From Vigna angularis (taxonomy: Eukaryota > Streptophyta > Magnoliopsida > Fabales > Fabaceae), in assembly GCF_016808095.1 (NCBI RefSeq), contig NC_068974.1, positions 22,552,825-22,616,824 on the forward strand: DNA of 64,000 nt. Direction: 5' to 3'. How positions within the stretch are numbered: the first letter of the stretch is position 1; the number at the start of each line of letters is the position of its first letter. A model generated the notes under the pieces. That model saw only the letters and a list, made by a program, of their open reading frames with translations. It was not told where the DNA came from and ran no database searches. The translations under genes and the position numbers were made by a program. Below, piece after piece: positions 38,101-46,281 of the stretch.

Positions 38101-41100
38101 CGTACATCCATCCACGATGGTTGGGAAAATGGGCCATGTTCTGTGACAAGCCAAACAAATAAAAACTTAGCCAAAACAGCAACACTCCATGTGACATAAG
38201 TAATAAACCTATTACTACTCAAGTCGAACATGGAAGGCAATTTCAACCATATGGTCATAGGCATTCAATAAGGGCATGCAAAGACAAGTCCTCAGTATTG
38301 AAATGCCTTAAACATCCTAAGGGGTTGTGTATTAAAGTTGGAGGAGACAACTTATTACTACTGAAGTTCTCTTGTCTAGAGTACTTCCACATATTTTGTA
38401 CGTTCTAAGTGTTTATAGTATTTTTACCCTTCTCATTTCATTGAGAATGTGTGTAGTACCATAGGATTTTAAATGACTACTTAACTTAATCAAGTTGTAG
38501 CCTAATAAATGAAAGACAATATACATGAACATACAATATAAAGATGAACATAATTTAGGCAATCAAATATCTATAGAAGCATGGATATATAATACATATA
38601 AACATAATTTAGGCAATGAAATAGCTATAAAAGTATGTACTAACAATCACATTAGTTAAAATACCCAACGTATTTAGGTTCTAAATACTCAAACTTTGAG
38701 TTTGAGGTAATTCATTGCTTTTGACATGTTTCCTAGCTTCATTCCACTACTACTTTACATATGGTAGGATGTTCACATTACTTCAAATAAGTGTACATTA
38801 GGTGTGGTTGCAAATTCTTACCTTGTAAGCACACTTTTATACCTTCCAACTACTCAAAATTTGAGTTGTACCTAATTCTTTGCTTTTGAATAGTTTCCTA
38901 GGTTTATTTCACTACTTTAGACATGTTAGGATGTTCACATTACTTAAATTTAGTCTACATTAGTTGTATTTGCAATTGTTCACCCTTTCAACACACTTTT
39001 TAGGTGCTAAATACTAAAACTTTTAGTTTTAGGTTATTATTTGTTTTTCAGTACTTTCCTACCTTGATTTCACTAAGTTATACTTGTTAGGATGTTTACA
39101 TACCTTAGAATGAGTCTACATTAGGTGAAATGACAATTTCTCACCTTATAAGTACACTTTTATAGGTACTAAAAACTGAAACTTCTAGTGCTAATTTTGG
39201 TTTAAAAATGCTGCATAATTGGCTATAGCAGCTGTGACTTGAAGCATCTGCTTCTTTGTGTGCATTGCTCATGTTTGAACAAGATTATTTTACCATTTTA
39301 AACTTGTGTGTACTGTTCATTTGGTCAAATTTTAGCCTACATGCAAAATCACTTCCAAAACCGTTAATTTTGCTTAAATTTGGAAGTGAATTAGTGATTT
39401 TCGAGTGTACTGTGATTCCTTGTTGTTTCAATGTTTAAACACCTTTAAATTGATGATATAAAGATGCTTGAATCATCACTTAAGCTTTACAAACACTGCC
39501 AATCATTTTTGGGTTTGAAAGCACACTTTTAAAGTCCATTTTCTGGTGCAGTTTTCATTTTTAGTGCTGTTTGATTTTGTATACTTTGTATTTTCAAATT
39601 GTGCCCTCATATCTATCTTTTTTTATGTTTTAAAACTTGTGTATATAGTTGTTTTACTGTTTTGGTTACTACTTTAATACAGTTTGCATTATGACCACTT
39701 TTAGTGTATTCTACTAACTAGTTTTAGGTTCTAGGGTGTCATATTTGTAGTTCTAAGTTGTTTTTGTAGTGTGACTTTCTCATTAGCATTGATTTACCAT
39801 CCTAAACTTGTTAGGACAGTTTGTTTCAAGTTTCTTAGGCTAGTTTAGTGCAGTCATCAAAATTTGACCATTCTAGTGCATTTCTAGTAGCCCTTTTGAG
39901 GTTCTACTGGTGATTTCAAGATACTGTAATAGGAATCAGTTCTTCAGTCCATTCTTAGTCATTTCTAGGAGGTAACAACTTGTGTAGAGACTTTTAGGCC
40001 TGTTTAACAGATTGCACATCATCATTCTTACCACTTTTACCATGGTGTAGTGTAATTTTAGGTCACTAAATAGTCAAATCTTCTATTTCTTTGTATTTTC
40101 GAATTGTCCACTCATTTCTATCTTTCTTTTATGTTTTAAAACTTGTGTACATAGTTCTTTTACTGTTTTGGTTACTACTTTAATACAGTTTGCATTATGA
40201 CCACTTTTAGTGTATTCTACTAACTAGTTTTAGGTTCTAGGGTGTCATATTTGTAGTTCTAAGTTGTTTTTGTACTGTGACTTTCTAATTAGCATTGTTT
40301 TACCATCTTAAACTTGTTAGGACAGTTTGTGTGAAGTTTCTTAGGCTAGTTTAGTGCAGAATAAACAATTCAAACAAGTTCAGCAAGGTGAAAAGCTACA
40401 ATTAAATTTTGAAACAGTCAAATAGAAATGATTTTGAGCAACCAAGGTATGCAGATTGCATTCCATTGCTTATTATGGTTGGCTACACCTTAAGCAACCT
40501 TCAACAACACTATAAAATGTTGTACAAAGCTTCAGAATCAGAGGACAATAACTGAAACAGATTTAACAATTTGAAACCAGAATAAAATTCATTTGTATTC
40601 ACTTTCTTTGTCTTTTATATCCTTCACAGATCAAAGATGATACAAAAAGGCCTCTATAATGTGCTTTAATCAGATTGTTACAGGGTACAGATTAGTCAGT
40701 CTAGGTACATTTGATACATGTATTCTTACTGCCCTTGTGTTTCTCTGTTACTCCAACATATACATTTATCTTTAATCTTGTGTCAAACTAACCATGTGTA
40801 TATATGTTTTTAGCTGGCAGCATGTCCATCACTATGCTTGCATATTGAAGATGCAAACTTTTCAGAAAGGGAGTTTGTTGATTTTCTTCTTATCTGTTGG
40901 GAGTCATGTTTTAAGTTGTTTGAGGAAGTTGAGGAATTTGATTCAAAGGTAAAAATTACTACTAGGCAACTTCCTCCTTTTCCAATCCAAATAAAGTCTT
41001 TACACAGTGTTTGAAATGGTTACAAATAAAGGGCACCGAAGGGAGTATTTGTCCTTGGTTGGGAGTTTAAAAATCATGGACCTACCCTGTCATGTGACAC

Positions 41101-44100
41101 CACCCAAATACCTTGTCATGTAATCTGGCAAGCAATTTTCACAGACATTTGAGGTGGAAGCTGAGGGTTGTGTAGTATACTAAATCCTCTTACTTACTAA
41201 TAATGTCAAGCCTCAACAATAGTGGGGAATTGGGTCTATTGGGATTAAAGTTGAGTACTAAGTACCTATTCCTTAAAATGATCATTAATAATAGTGAACT
41301 TGCTTCACTTTGCCACTGGATGGATGTAGTAAGTCATAGCTCAATGTAGGTTAAACCACATTAAGTTTTGTTCCATTTCTCTCTAGCGTTTTTTTCTTTT
41401 TGCCCTTGTTACAGCAAACTAGATGATACTTTTGCCAAAAATAGGATTTTTTGTTCATACCAATGACATTATTCGATCCATGCATCCTGGGCAGATGTTA
41501 TTGTCCATTAGCCAGCAGGGATAGAACATCAGTTGACCAGTTAGTGTTTTAATTAACAAGTCATATAGATGGGCTTTTGGAGCTGTATGTTAAGCTAGCA
41601 TCTTGTCTAATGCAGCTGAGATGTATGCCTCACTAAAGGGCATCACCTCAACCTCAATAAGTGCCTTTGACTACACAGGTCCATTACATTTTCTTCCATT
41701 TTACTGAAAATTTATGCATGACAAGACGGAACTTATATTGTGTAAATTATCAATCGAGGCTAACTTTCATTCAATATTTGATACTATGTGACTTGTTGTT
41801 CATGTTCTTTAAATATTTCTTCACCTTCAAGTTTTGAATTTGATCTCTATCCTTATTTCTTGAGGTTTAAGTTCTGTCAAACAATAAGGAGGGATTTTGA
41901 AACAGGATCAAGGCTGAGGTAGAGGACCTGGACATGCAAAATTGTCTGGTTTGTGGATGAAATATGACTACGTATCTAATTAGAAGGTTAGAACTACCTC
42001 CATACTCTAATACATTTTCAATTTACTATTTACTCCTGTTCTCTATAGCTATTGTACTCTAGGGTGAAGTACACTTGTAAAATTTTCAGGGACCATCATT
42101 ACTGGATTGTGACAACTATATTGTGTATACTTCTTTTTATATGACGTACATAATAATATATGAATAAATGATAATAAGTTCCTTCTATTCAACTCCCTGG
42201 CCTGCCTCCTTTGTACCTTCTCAAATTTTTAGATCATTCATTCTTGTGTAAAAATTTGTTAGATAAGGTAGTTGAGTCTGTAAGATTAGAGATACTAACA
42301 GGGAAACTAGTCTGGGATGTCTTATTCAGTTTTCTGAGTTATTTTAAGTTTAGATTCAGGGAAAAAGTCTTATTCCCATCAAGGCTATAGTCTTTTAGAT
42401 ACATCAATCAGCAGCAAAGTAAAACATCAACATAAGTTTCTATGCTCATATTGCACAATTTATTTCCCACCAAGGCTATCATCAAAATAGACAATTCATA
42501 CATGCTCAAATTGCAAACTTTACAATCCAAATTCAATTATAATTGGCTCTCAGTTCATAAGGCAATTAACACAACACAATGACCATGGCATACACAACAT
42601 GATGAACTTTACCTACCTGTAAATGATAATTGTTGGACACTTGAGTGCAACCCTTTTGCAACCAGCTTTAACCCACTGTGTTGGAACCTTCCACACCTTC
42701 TGTGACTCAGCCCCTTATGAAAACCCTCAAACCTTGTACAATAATGGACAAATTACATTAGCAAAACGTAACACCAACAACTATTAATCAAACACACTCT
42801 TACAAAGAACAGCGACAAAACCTACTTACCTTCACAGTAAGGGAAGTAATGCAACACAAAACCTCCATCGCAGGGATTGTCCACACCCTCCCTCCAACAA
42901 AGCCTCGTCGACAGCGGCACAAAATTTAGCAAGTAAGCCTCTTCAGTAGAATAGCCGTCAACGTAAACCCCTAACGAAGTTGACAGAAACGCACCACCCA
43001 GCCTCTTGTAGAGACAGCACCAAACCAGCTCCAAGCCTCACCTTACGACGACCAACCGAAGAAGGAAGCCAATGTTCATTGGGAGCAAAGGACAAACAAT
43101 TTCGACGGACTCAAATGTATTGGGGAATGAAGAAAGGGAGTAGTGATACAACAAAGAAAGTTTGGGTACATGGAGAAAGGAAGACTTGTGCAAAAACAAT
43201 TTGGGACAATGGGAGAGGGAAATCCCAAATTCGCATTTCATTAAGTCGATTCTTATACCGACGGTCGCAAGCCTTCGGTAAAATCACTCAGCCATTATCG
43301 ACGGTCATAATCCTTCGGTAATTACCGCCTCACATGCCCCTCGGTAAAGCCCTCGGTAAATCGATATTATCGACGGCCAAAAGGCCTTCGGTAATAATCC
43401 TTCGGTAATTACTGCATTTCTTGTAGTGACTACAATATATCATCACAGTTGATAATAGTTAGTGAATAACATTAAAATAAAACAATTATAACAAAGTATG
43501 ACTTTAGCATATGTCAAACCTTGAGAGAAATCCAAGCAATCTTTCTACTATTAACAATTGATCTCCCACCCATCATTATACTTGCTGGAATAGAACTGTA
43601 TATAAAAAAAGGTTTTCGCATTCATTTATATAACAAAGAAAGTCCAAACATTGAGGTTCTTACCAATCAATTGCTTGTCTGAGTTGTGTGGGAGGAGGCC
43701 TGTGCAATGAACAGAACCACAAAGCATAGTTGTCTTGCATAGACATAACAAGAAGTTGCCAATGGCGCCTGAAATTCATAATAACGTAACTATTAAATAT
43801 TAAAATCACATATGGAACATTATTATGTTAACAAAGTTCACTTACCCGGATATATAAGGCAAAAAGTATATTTTCTTGCCCCTTCCAAAACTTCTTATCA
43901 GATTCATGTTGATCTGATCAAATTCATTTGATTCAGAAATTGATTGGGGATCAATGAATCCATAATCATTAGAACGCCCCAACTTGTTACTGACCCCAGA
44001 CATATACCTGAAATCAAAAATTAACTTTGATATAAGGATACTTGATATATGAATCAATTTTATATATAAATAATTGGTCATAGACTTACATCGTCCAAAG

Positions 44101-46106
44101 TTGAATAATTGAAATATTCAACTCTTGTGTTCCCGACGCAAGCTCACGGACATCTTGGGTATTAAGGTATATTGGGACCTCAGAGCCTGTCCCAAATACA
44201 TTAGCATCATACTCAACCTCCAAAGGCTTATCATCAAGGATGTCAGCAAGTAGATGCAATGAAGAAAGAGGGTCATCCTCAGATAGAGGAATCTTCTGTT
44301 GTGCCTGCGTCTGTTGTTACATGAAAAGATAAGATAAGTTTTGACATCAAAAACCTTTAAAATTGAGAAGTGTAAAGAAGAATTTCATACCGAGGGGTCA
44401 GAAACTGGTTTAACCAAAAATTTAGGCCAAGTGATAAACGACTTATATGCTTGTTCCACAGTGAAAATCTCTTCCGTGGACAGAGGAACCGAGGCATCTG
44501 GTATGATCATTTCATCCACTGAGACCTTCACCTCATCCTCTAATAGTTGCATACCATGACATACAGTCGCTGACCTAAACTCTGTTCCACGAGCTACCAA
44601 CACCATCTCAGTATCCTCTAAAATGTATAGCAGACATGGACTACCATCGTCCATGTCATCCTCTGGGATGGCTGATGCGGAACAACTTCCTTTCGCGCTT
44701 CTCCCTGTCAGAGTAAATGTTAGATTATACAAAAGATAGAAATAATTGCACATAAATGTTTATTAAGTTTACCTGTGCGAGGGGGAGGGATAACATGTTC
44801 CTCTATAGGAGACGGCACCGGGCGCATGCTCTGATACTGCTGCTGGTATAGCATCTGGAATTCAGCCCTCACCTCGGCCCTGATCTCCTCTCTAAGGTCT
44901 TGTCGGACCTTTTTTGTGATCTCTTCTGTCATCCTTTGTGTATCGCTGTATGAATATGAAGGCTGACGAGAAGAGCTCCCAAAATAATCTGTAATTCCTA
45001 CTCCAGGACCTGCAGCACGTACACATCCAGGGTGCTCAGGTCGTCCAATCGCAGCAACAAGAATATCCTGGCGACCCTCTGGAGTGAATTGGCCTTGGGA
45101 GCTCTGCTCAACCAAGGCGTCCTGTAACATTACAAAACACCATTATTCTTTAAATAGTTTAATGTAGTATGTATAATGACAATATTTATTATTTTAGGAA
45201 CAGTGATAACTTACAATTCTTTCAGAAATCTCTCGTGCAGTGTCGGAAGAGTAGGTGCCCGATGGTCGCATACGGGCCAACTTCCATTTCTCATGTCTAG
45301 ACGGTGGAGAAGGAGGCTGAGGAGGGCTACCACCCTGAGATGGTGGTATAACATCTGTCTTTTGCTTGAGGATTTTCTCCTCAAGCTTCCTATACCCACC
45401 ACGAGATAATAGGTGGGGGTTTTTGTTGTGAGCACTTGTTCCTTGTGCTTTGCTTCTAATTGCCTGTCACATACACATTAATTAATTAGTTCATATGATA
45501 TATATTTGTTAATGAGGAATTGAATAATATGAACTACACTAACCTGCCATTCCTCTGACATCCGACTCTCTTTAAAAAGCGGCCAAGTCTCCTCATCAAT
45601 GGACTTATATGAACTACATGGACTTTTATGTTTAAGGTGTCCAAAGATGTATCTTGATGTCAACTTGCTTTTAAAGTTTCTGAAATTTTCTGCAACAGTT
45701 GACAAACACTTATTTCTAAGGGAAGTGACATTTGGAATGTCAAATGTCATCTGAAAAAAACATAATAAAGTTGTATTAGTACAAAATTATCAATATAAAC
45801 AAATTTTAATTCAAATGCTATTAACTAACTTACCAATATATCTTTCCAAATAATGTTCCGATCAACCTCGGACACATGATCAAAAGATGGAATGAGAATG
45901 CTAATCTTATCACGTGCCACTACTCCAAGGTATGATCGGAAGTCATCTGCATGGGGGCCAGTTGCCACACCCGTGGTGACATTCACATTCACCGGAGTTC
46001 TTTCACCACTATTTTTCCTGATCAATAGTTGTTTCATCCTAGTGGGTCCTCTAGTGGATCTGGTTGGGGGAGCCTCATCCCCTGAAGAATGTGGATGATC
46101 AGCCAT
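23197..46106 (-). CDS. outer CACTA second gene: TNPA-like/DUF8039 region with C-terminal Ulp1 (C48) protease-like domain
   Basis: I reconstruct 11 exons (minus): 46106-45834, 45750-45544, 45463-45215, 45121-44773, 44704-44391, 44310-44090, 44007-43846, 43768-43664, 43595-43520, 23471-23376, 23292-23197. Every junction is GT-AG and phases agree, giving 715 residues without a stop. Residues 244-360 contain a DUF8039-like stretch ([14 protein letters not shown]) and a charged, probably coiled-coil part. The C-terminal third matches the Ulp1/SENP cysteine protease fold: [11 protein letters not shown] then H594-W595, Q656 and C662 in ECGYYVM. The catalytic Asp expected after the histidine (FLDSL in relatives) is replaced by C611 in WFCSL, so activity is doubtful. 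Plant CACTA and MULE elements are known to carry such domains, of unclear role. The inner CACTA occupies intron 9. The DUF8039 name is from memory. Confidence 0.75.
23474..23785. repeat. left subterminal repeats of the inner CACTA
   Basis: About a dozen copies of ccttcggtaattaccgaggg and variants (ccgaaggc, ccctcggta) occur in both orientations. Open frames over this array (GNYRGPKAF repeats) are products of the repeat and not genes. The array is the likely binding region for the element's accessory protein. Confidence 0.85.
24132..25963 (-). CDS. inner CACTA accessory protein, Transposase_24 (Ptta/En/Spm) type
   Basis: Five exons on the minus strand, 25963-25491, 25418-25292, 25213-24935, 24843-24739 and 24653-24132, join with GT-AG ends and compatible phases to 501 residues. 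The first exon is basic then proline-rich (residues about 30-150). Exons 2-4 hold the conserved part ([20 protein letters not shown], then [15 protein letters not shown] and [17 protein letters not shown]) typical of plant Transposase_24 proteins. The last exon has a predicted coiled coil ([20 protein letters not shown]) and a QPTxVQP-rich tail. Such proteins are thought to help the TNP2 transposase by binding the element ends. The start ATG at 25963 follows an acceptor-like tgcag, so a 5' untranslated exon is likely. No disabling change was seen. Confidence 0.75.
26130..26330. repeat. trinucleotide repeat encoding the acidic tail
   Basis: Imperfect cat/ctt/ttc triplets on the plus strand read as Asp and Glu codons on the minus strand. 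They give roughly 65 nearly unbroken acidic residues at the transposase C-terminus. Open frames on the plus strand here are artefacts. Confidence 0.85.
27222..27937 (-). repeat. 3' LTR of the CRM-like element
   Basis: It is identical to the right copy except for two bases (around 27526 and 27889). It contains the last ~136 bp of the pol frame, ending at 27802. Confidence 0.92.
27802..30945 (-). CDS. retrotransposon pol: reverse transcriptase, RNase H, integrase
   Basis: The frame encodes 1047 residues on the minus strand. The first ~15 residues belong to the end of the protease region. Reverse transcriptase spans about residues 150-340, with the active site YFDD at 311-314. RNase H spans about 455-570, with acidic residues D460, E497 and D522. 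Integrase follows, with an HHCC zinc site (H641, H648, C678, C681) and catalytic D710, D771 and E807. The RT wording ([18 protein letters not shown], then [18 protein letters not shown]) is that of the CRM/Reina chromoviruses. After the integrase core there is no ordinary chromodomain but a short tail with [11 protein letters not shown] that reads into the 3' LTR. The real protein would start upstream of 30945 in the polyprotein; a frameshift near 31005 separates it. As it stands the domains are complete but not expressible as one polyprotein. Confidence 0.88.
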   Translation of the reverse strand: MEAGHILLGRPWQYDKQALHDGVTNKITIQHKGKKIILCRLTPSQVREDQIILKKKLDGEKKKENKKERKNLVTHASTHEVVQPQTLNISKNLFLGQPHFLLYCKEAFVSITHELGSLPKGLQKLLKEFDDIFPKEVPSGLPPLRGIEHQIDLVPGASLPNRPAYRTNPMETKEIEKQVNDLLNKGWIQKSLSPCAVPVLLVPKKDGSWRMCTDCRAINNITVKYRHPIPRLDDMLDELHGANLFTKIDLKSGYHQIRIHEGDEWKTAFKTKFGLYEWLVMPFGLTNAPSTFMRLMNHVLRECIGRFVVVYFDDILIYSQSLQEHLNHVRKVLLLLREHHLFANFDKCTFCQESVIFLGFKVGKEGVHVDPEKIKAIQEWPTPKNVGEVRSFHGLASFYRRFVKDFSTIAAPLNELVKKDMPFIWGDKQELSFETLKHKLTHAPILVLPDFSKAFELECDASGLGIGAVLIQGGHPVAYFSEKLRGPTLNYPTYDKELYALIRALKTWEHYLVTREFIIHTDHESLKYIKGQAKLNKRHAKWVEYLEQFPYVIKHKKGSTNVVADALSRRHALLVTLGSQILGFDDIKELYENDETFASTYSSCLKKPFDGFYLSEGYLFNKGKLCIPQGSIRKLLIKESHGGGLMGHHGVDKTLNILKSKFYWPHMRIDVQRHCSKCIACLQAKSKIMPHGLYTPLPIANTPWEDISMDFVLGLPRTQRGYDSIFVVVDRFSKMAHFIPCHKVDDASYISRLFFKEIVRLHGLPKTIVSDRDVKFLSHFWKTLWEKLGTKLLFSTTCHPQSDGQTEVVNRSLSTLLRVILRGNNKSWDEHLPHIEFAYNRVVHKTTNLSPFEVVYGFNPITPLDLLPLPESSSFLHKEGASKAEFIKKLHEKVKIQIEKQTQKYAEYNNKGIKKIVFEKGDLVWLHLRKERFPSQRKSKLSPRGDGPFKVVKRINDNAYILDLPASYGVSPNFNICDLIPFTGDDQQDEADLRTDLFQEGGSDGRPSKMHIGPLTRAMEKRIQEEEGPHTILLLWKVTYKNPSSLN
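27938..27951 (-). promoter_or_regulatory. polypurine tract
   Basis: The minus strand reads CAAGAGGGAGGGTC directly upstream of the 3' LTR, the expected place and composition for plus-strand DNA priming. Confidence 0.75.
31002..31487 (-). pseudogene. retrotransposon gag C-terminus and protease, out of frame with both neighbours
   Basis: This segment carries the nucleocapsid zinc knuckle [14 protein letters not shown] near its start and the aspartic protease motif [19 protein letters not shown], followed by the start of the protease body. It is +1/-1 shifted relative to gag (junction in the tctctctctc tract near 31480) and to pol (junction near 31005). Reading the other frame across 31000 restores a continuous protease-to-RT sequence. 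Both breaks are therefore small indels, and the segment was once part of a single gag-pol frame. Confidence 0.8.
31429..32403 (-). CDS. retrotransposon gag
   Basis: The start is the ATG at 32403 ([12 protein letters not shown]). Residues about 20-50 form a charged helix ([17 protein letters not shown]). The retrotransposon gag core follows: [20 protein letters not shown], then [13 protein letters not shown] and [15 protein letters not shown]. Gag forms the virus-like particle and binds the RNA. A basic tail with two copies of a [16 protein letters not shown] repeat leads into the frameshift before the zinc knuckle. The core is intact. Confidence 0.85.
   Translation of the reverse strand: MSQSSVQGSIKPNSESSLREEFQQKFEQRDREISELKDMISQLLINQDKKKERSSHRRREESSSSPSEIEQNSSHHNDDHYQMPPRRQHRVREHYPREPKIDLPSFHGKDDVEEYLEWEMKVEQLFECHQIDDERRVTMASLSFQGYALIWWTALVKDYRLRHLPPIRYWNELRTALRRRHVPAYYDREIMDKLHKLQQRNMSVEEYRQKMELLMLRAGIREEPRITIARFQSGLNYGIRDRVELIPYNDLNKLVQLCVRVEQQLKRKSSTKKDYPHSSNHKKDYPHSSHHLKEYKREGSQTKPRYEERERERKRKSQRTFKRT
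32404..34854 (-). other. long 5' leader of the CRM-like element
   Basis: About 2.45 kb of A-rich, non-coding sequence lies between the primer-binding site and gag, long for this class. A block at 32520-32620 (cccaggaagaagaggtgagt, gacaagcttagaaaccaagt) resembles 3365-3435 in the unrelated LTR at the left of the window. A block at 34220-34380 resembles 40440-40580 in the host CACTA. No open frame of note is present. Confidence 0.6.
34840..34852 (-). promoter_or_regulatory. primer-binding site (initiator Met tRNA, with one extra base)
   Basis: The minus strand reads TGGTATCATGAGC two bases after the 5' LTR. The plant initiator-methionine tRNA complement begins TGGTATCAGAGC, so there is one inserted T. 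The position is exactly as expected. Confidence 0.7.
34855..35570 (-). repeat. 5' LTR of the CRM-like element
   Basis: 716 bp, with a CTATAAATA promoter box on the minus strand near 35155. On its right the target duplication TGAGC joins directly to transposase codons FNSAH of the inner CACTA. Confidence 0.92.
38665..39170. repeat. three diverged tandem copies of a ~165-bp unit
   Basis: Each copy contains, in order, 'aaatactcaaact..', 'tttcctag.tt.atttcact', 'gttaggatgttcacattac', 'gtctacatta' and 'cacttttata'. The copies differ from one another at many positions, so the array is old. Confidence 0.6.
39585..39853. repeat. direct repeat, copy 1 (~269 bp)
   Basis: It matches 40090-40359 at roughly 95% by eye, both ending gctagtttagtgcag. 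The intervening 236 bp is unrelated. Confidence 0.85.
40090..40359. repeat. direct repeat, copy 2 (~270 bp)
   Basis: Second copy of the segment at 39585-39853. The difference level suggests a segmental duplication within the element well before the retrotransposon insertion. Confidence 0.85.
40814..40948 (+). pseudogene. exon-like segment of an unidentified gene inside the inner CACTA
   Basis: A pyrimidine-rich tract and TAG precede 40814, and AAG|GTAAAAA follows 40948. The 135 bp between are open in phase 0 and encode [20 protein letters not shown], then [20 protein letters not shown]. This looks like a real protein segment, not chance AT-rich frame. It lies opposite in strand to the CACTA genes. 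I do not recognise the family. The flanks (40600-42600) look like intron sequence, so it may be a captured gene fragment. Confidence 0.45.
43240..43428. repeat. right subterminal repeats of the inner CACTA
   Basis: Copies of ccttcggtaa and tcgacggtc/ggccaaaaggcc recur up to the terminus CTTGTAGTG. They match the left array at 23474-23785. Confidence 0.85.
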
Positions 46107-46281
46107 ATATCTGTCAAAATAAATAACAACATTAAATTTTATTTCAAGACTTATGTAATATCATATAAATTAACAAAACATGTAATAGTAATCATAGGAA
46201 ATGTATAAAAGGAAAACTTATGTTATATTAATAAAATACTTATACAGAAATTGAAAATTCATACATAAAGATATGGATTCA

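Larger units (their letters stand above)
26130..38137 (-). pseudogene. inner CACTA TNP2 transposase, interrupted by a Ty3/gypsy insertion
   Basis: CACTA transposases cut the element ends and paste them elsewhere. Removing the retrotransposon (27222-35570) and one TGAGC copy gives three exons: 38137-35571 joined to 27216-27172, then 27099-27015, then 26939-26130. These are phase-compatible and encode 1168 residues with no other stop. Order of domains: N-terminal transposon-associated zinc-binding region (CPCIKC near residue 52), the TNP2 core ([20 protein letters not shown], then ACPHC), DUF4218 ([15 protein letters not shown]), and a DUF4216-like part in the last exon ([14 protein letters not shown]). 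The C-terminus is a long Asp/Glu run encoded by an imperfect trinucleotide repeat. With the insertion the frame runs about 46 codons into the LTR and stops near 35435, truncating the protein. The start is the ATG before [12 protein letters not shown]. Confidence 0.85.
38138..43239. other. non-coding 5' region of the inner CACTA with internal duplications and possible captured sequence
   Basis: About 5.1 kb separates the transposase start from the right subterminal repeats. It holds diverged tandem repeats (38665-39170), a 270-bp direct duplication (39585-39853 and 40090-40359) and a region resembling the retrotransposon leader (about 40440-40580). It also holds an exon-like segment (40814-40948). 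Near 42830-43060 a segment ends at a minus-strand GT donor (42831). It may be the untranslated first exon of the transposase gene. Confidence 0.5.
23474..43428 (-). mobile_element. inner CACTA transposon, 20.0 kb including a nested retrotransposon
   Basis: The termini are CACTACAAAAAAG at 23474 and ...CTTGTAGTG ending at 43428, with the 3-bp duplication act on both sides (23471-23473, 43429-43431). The subterminal repeats are of the taccgaaggc/gccttcggta type. It carries a Transposase_24-type gene (24132-25963) and a TNP2 transposase (26130-38137), both on the minus strand. It has about 5 kb of non-coding sequence between the transposase start and the right end. It sits precisely at a splice acceptor of the outer element's second gene. 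Confidence 0.92.
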
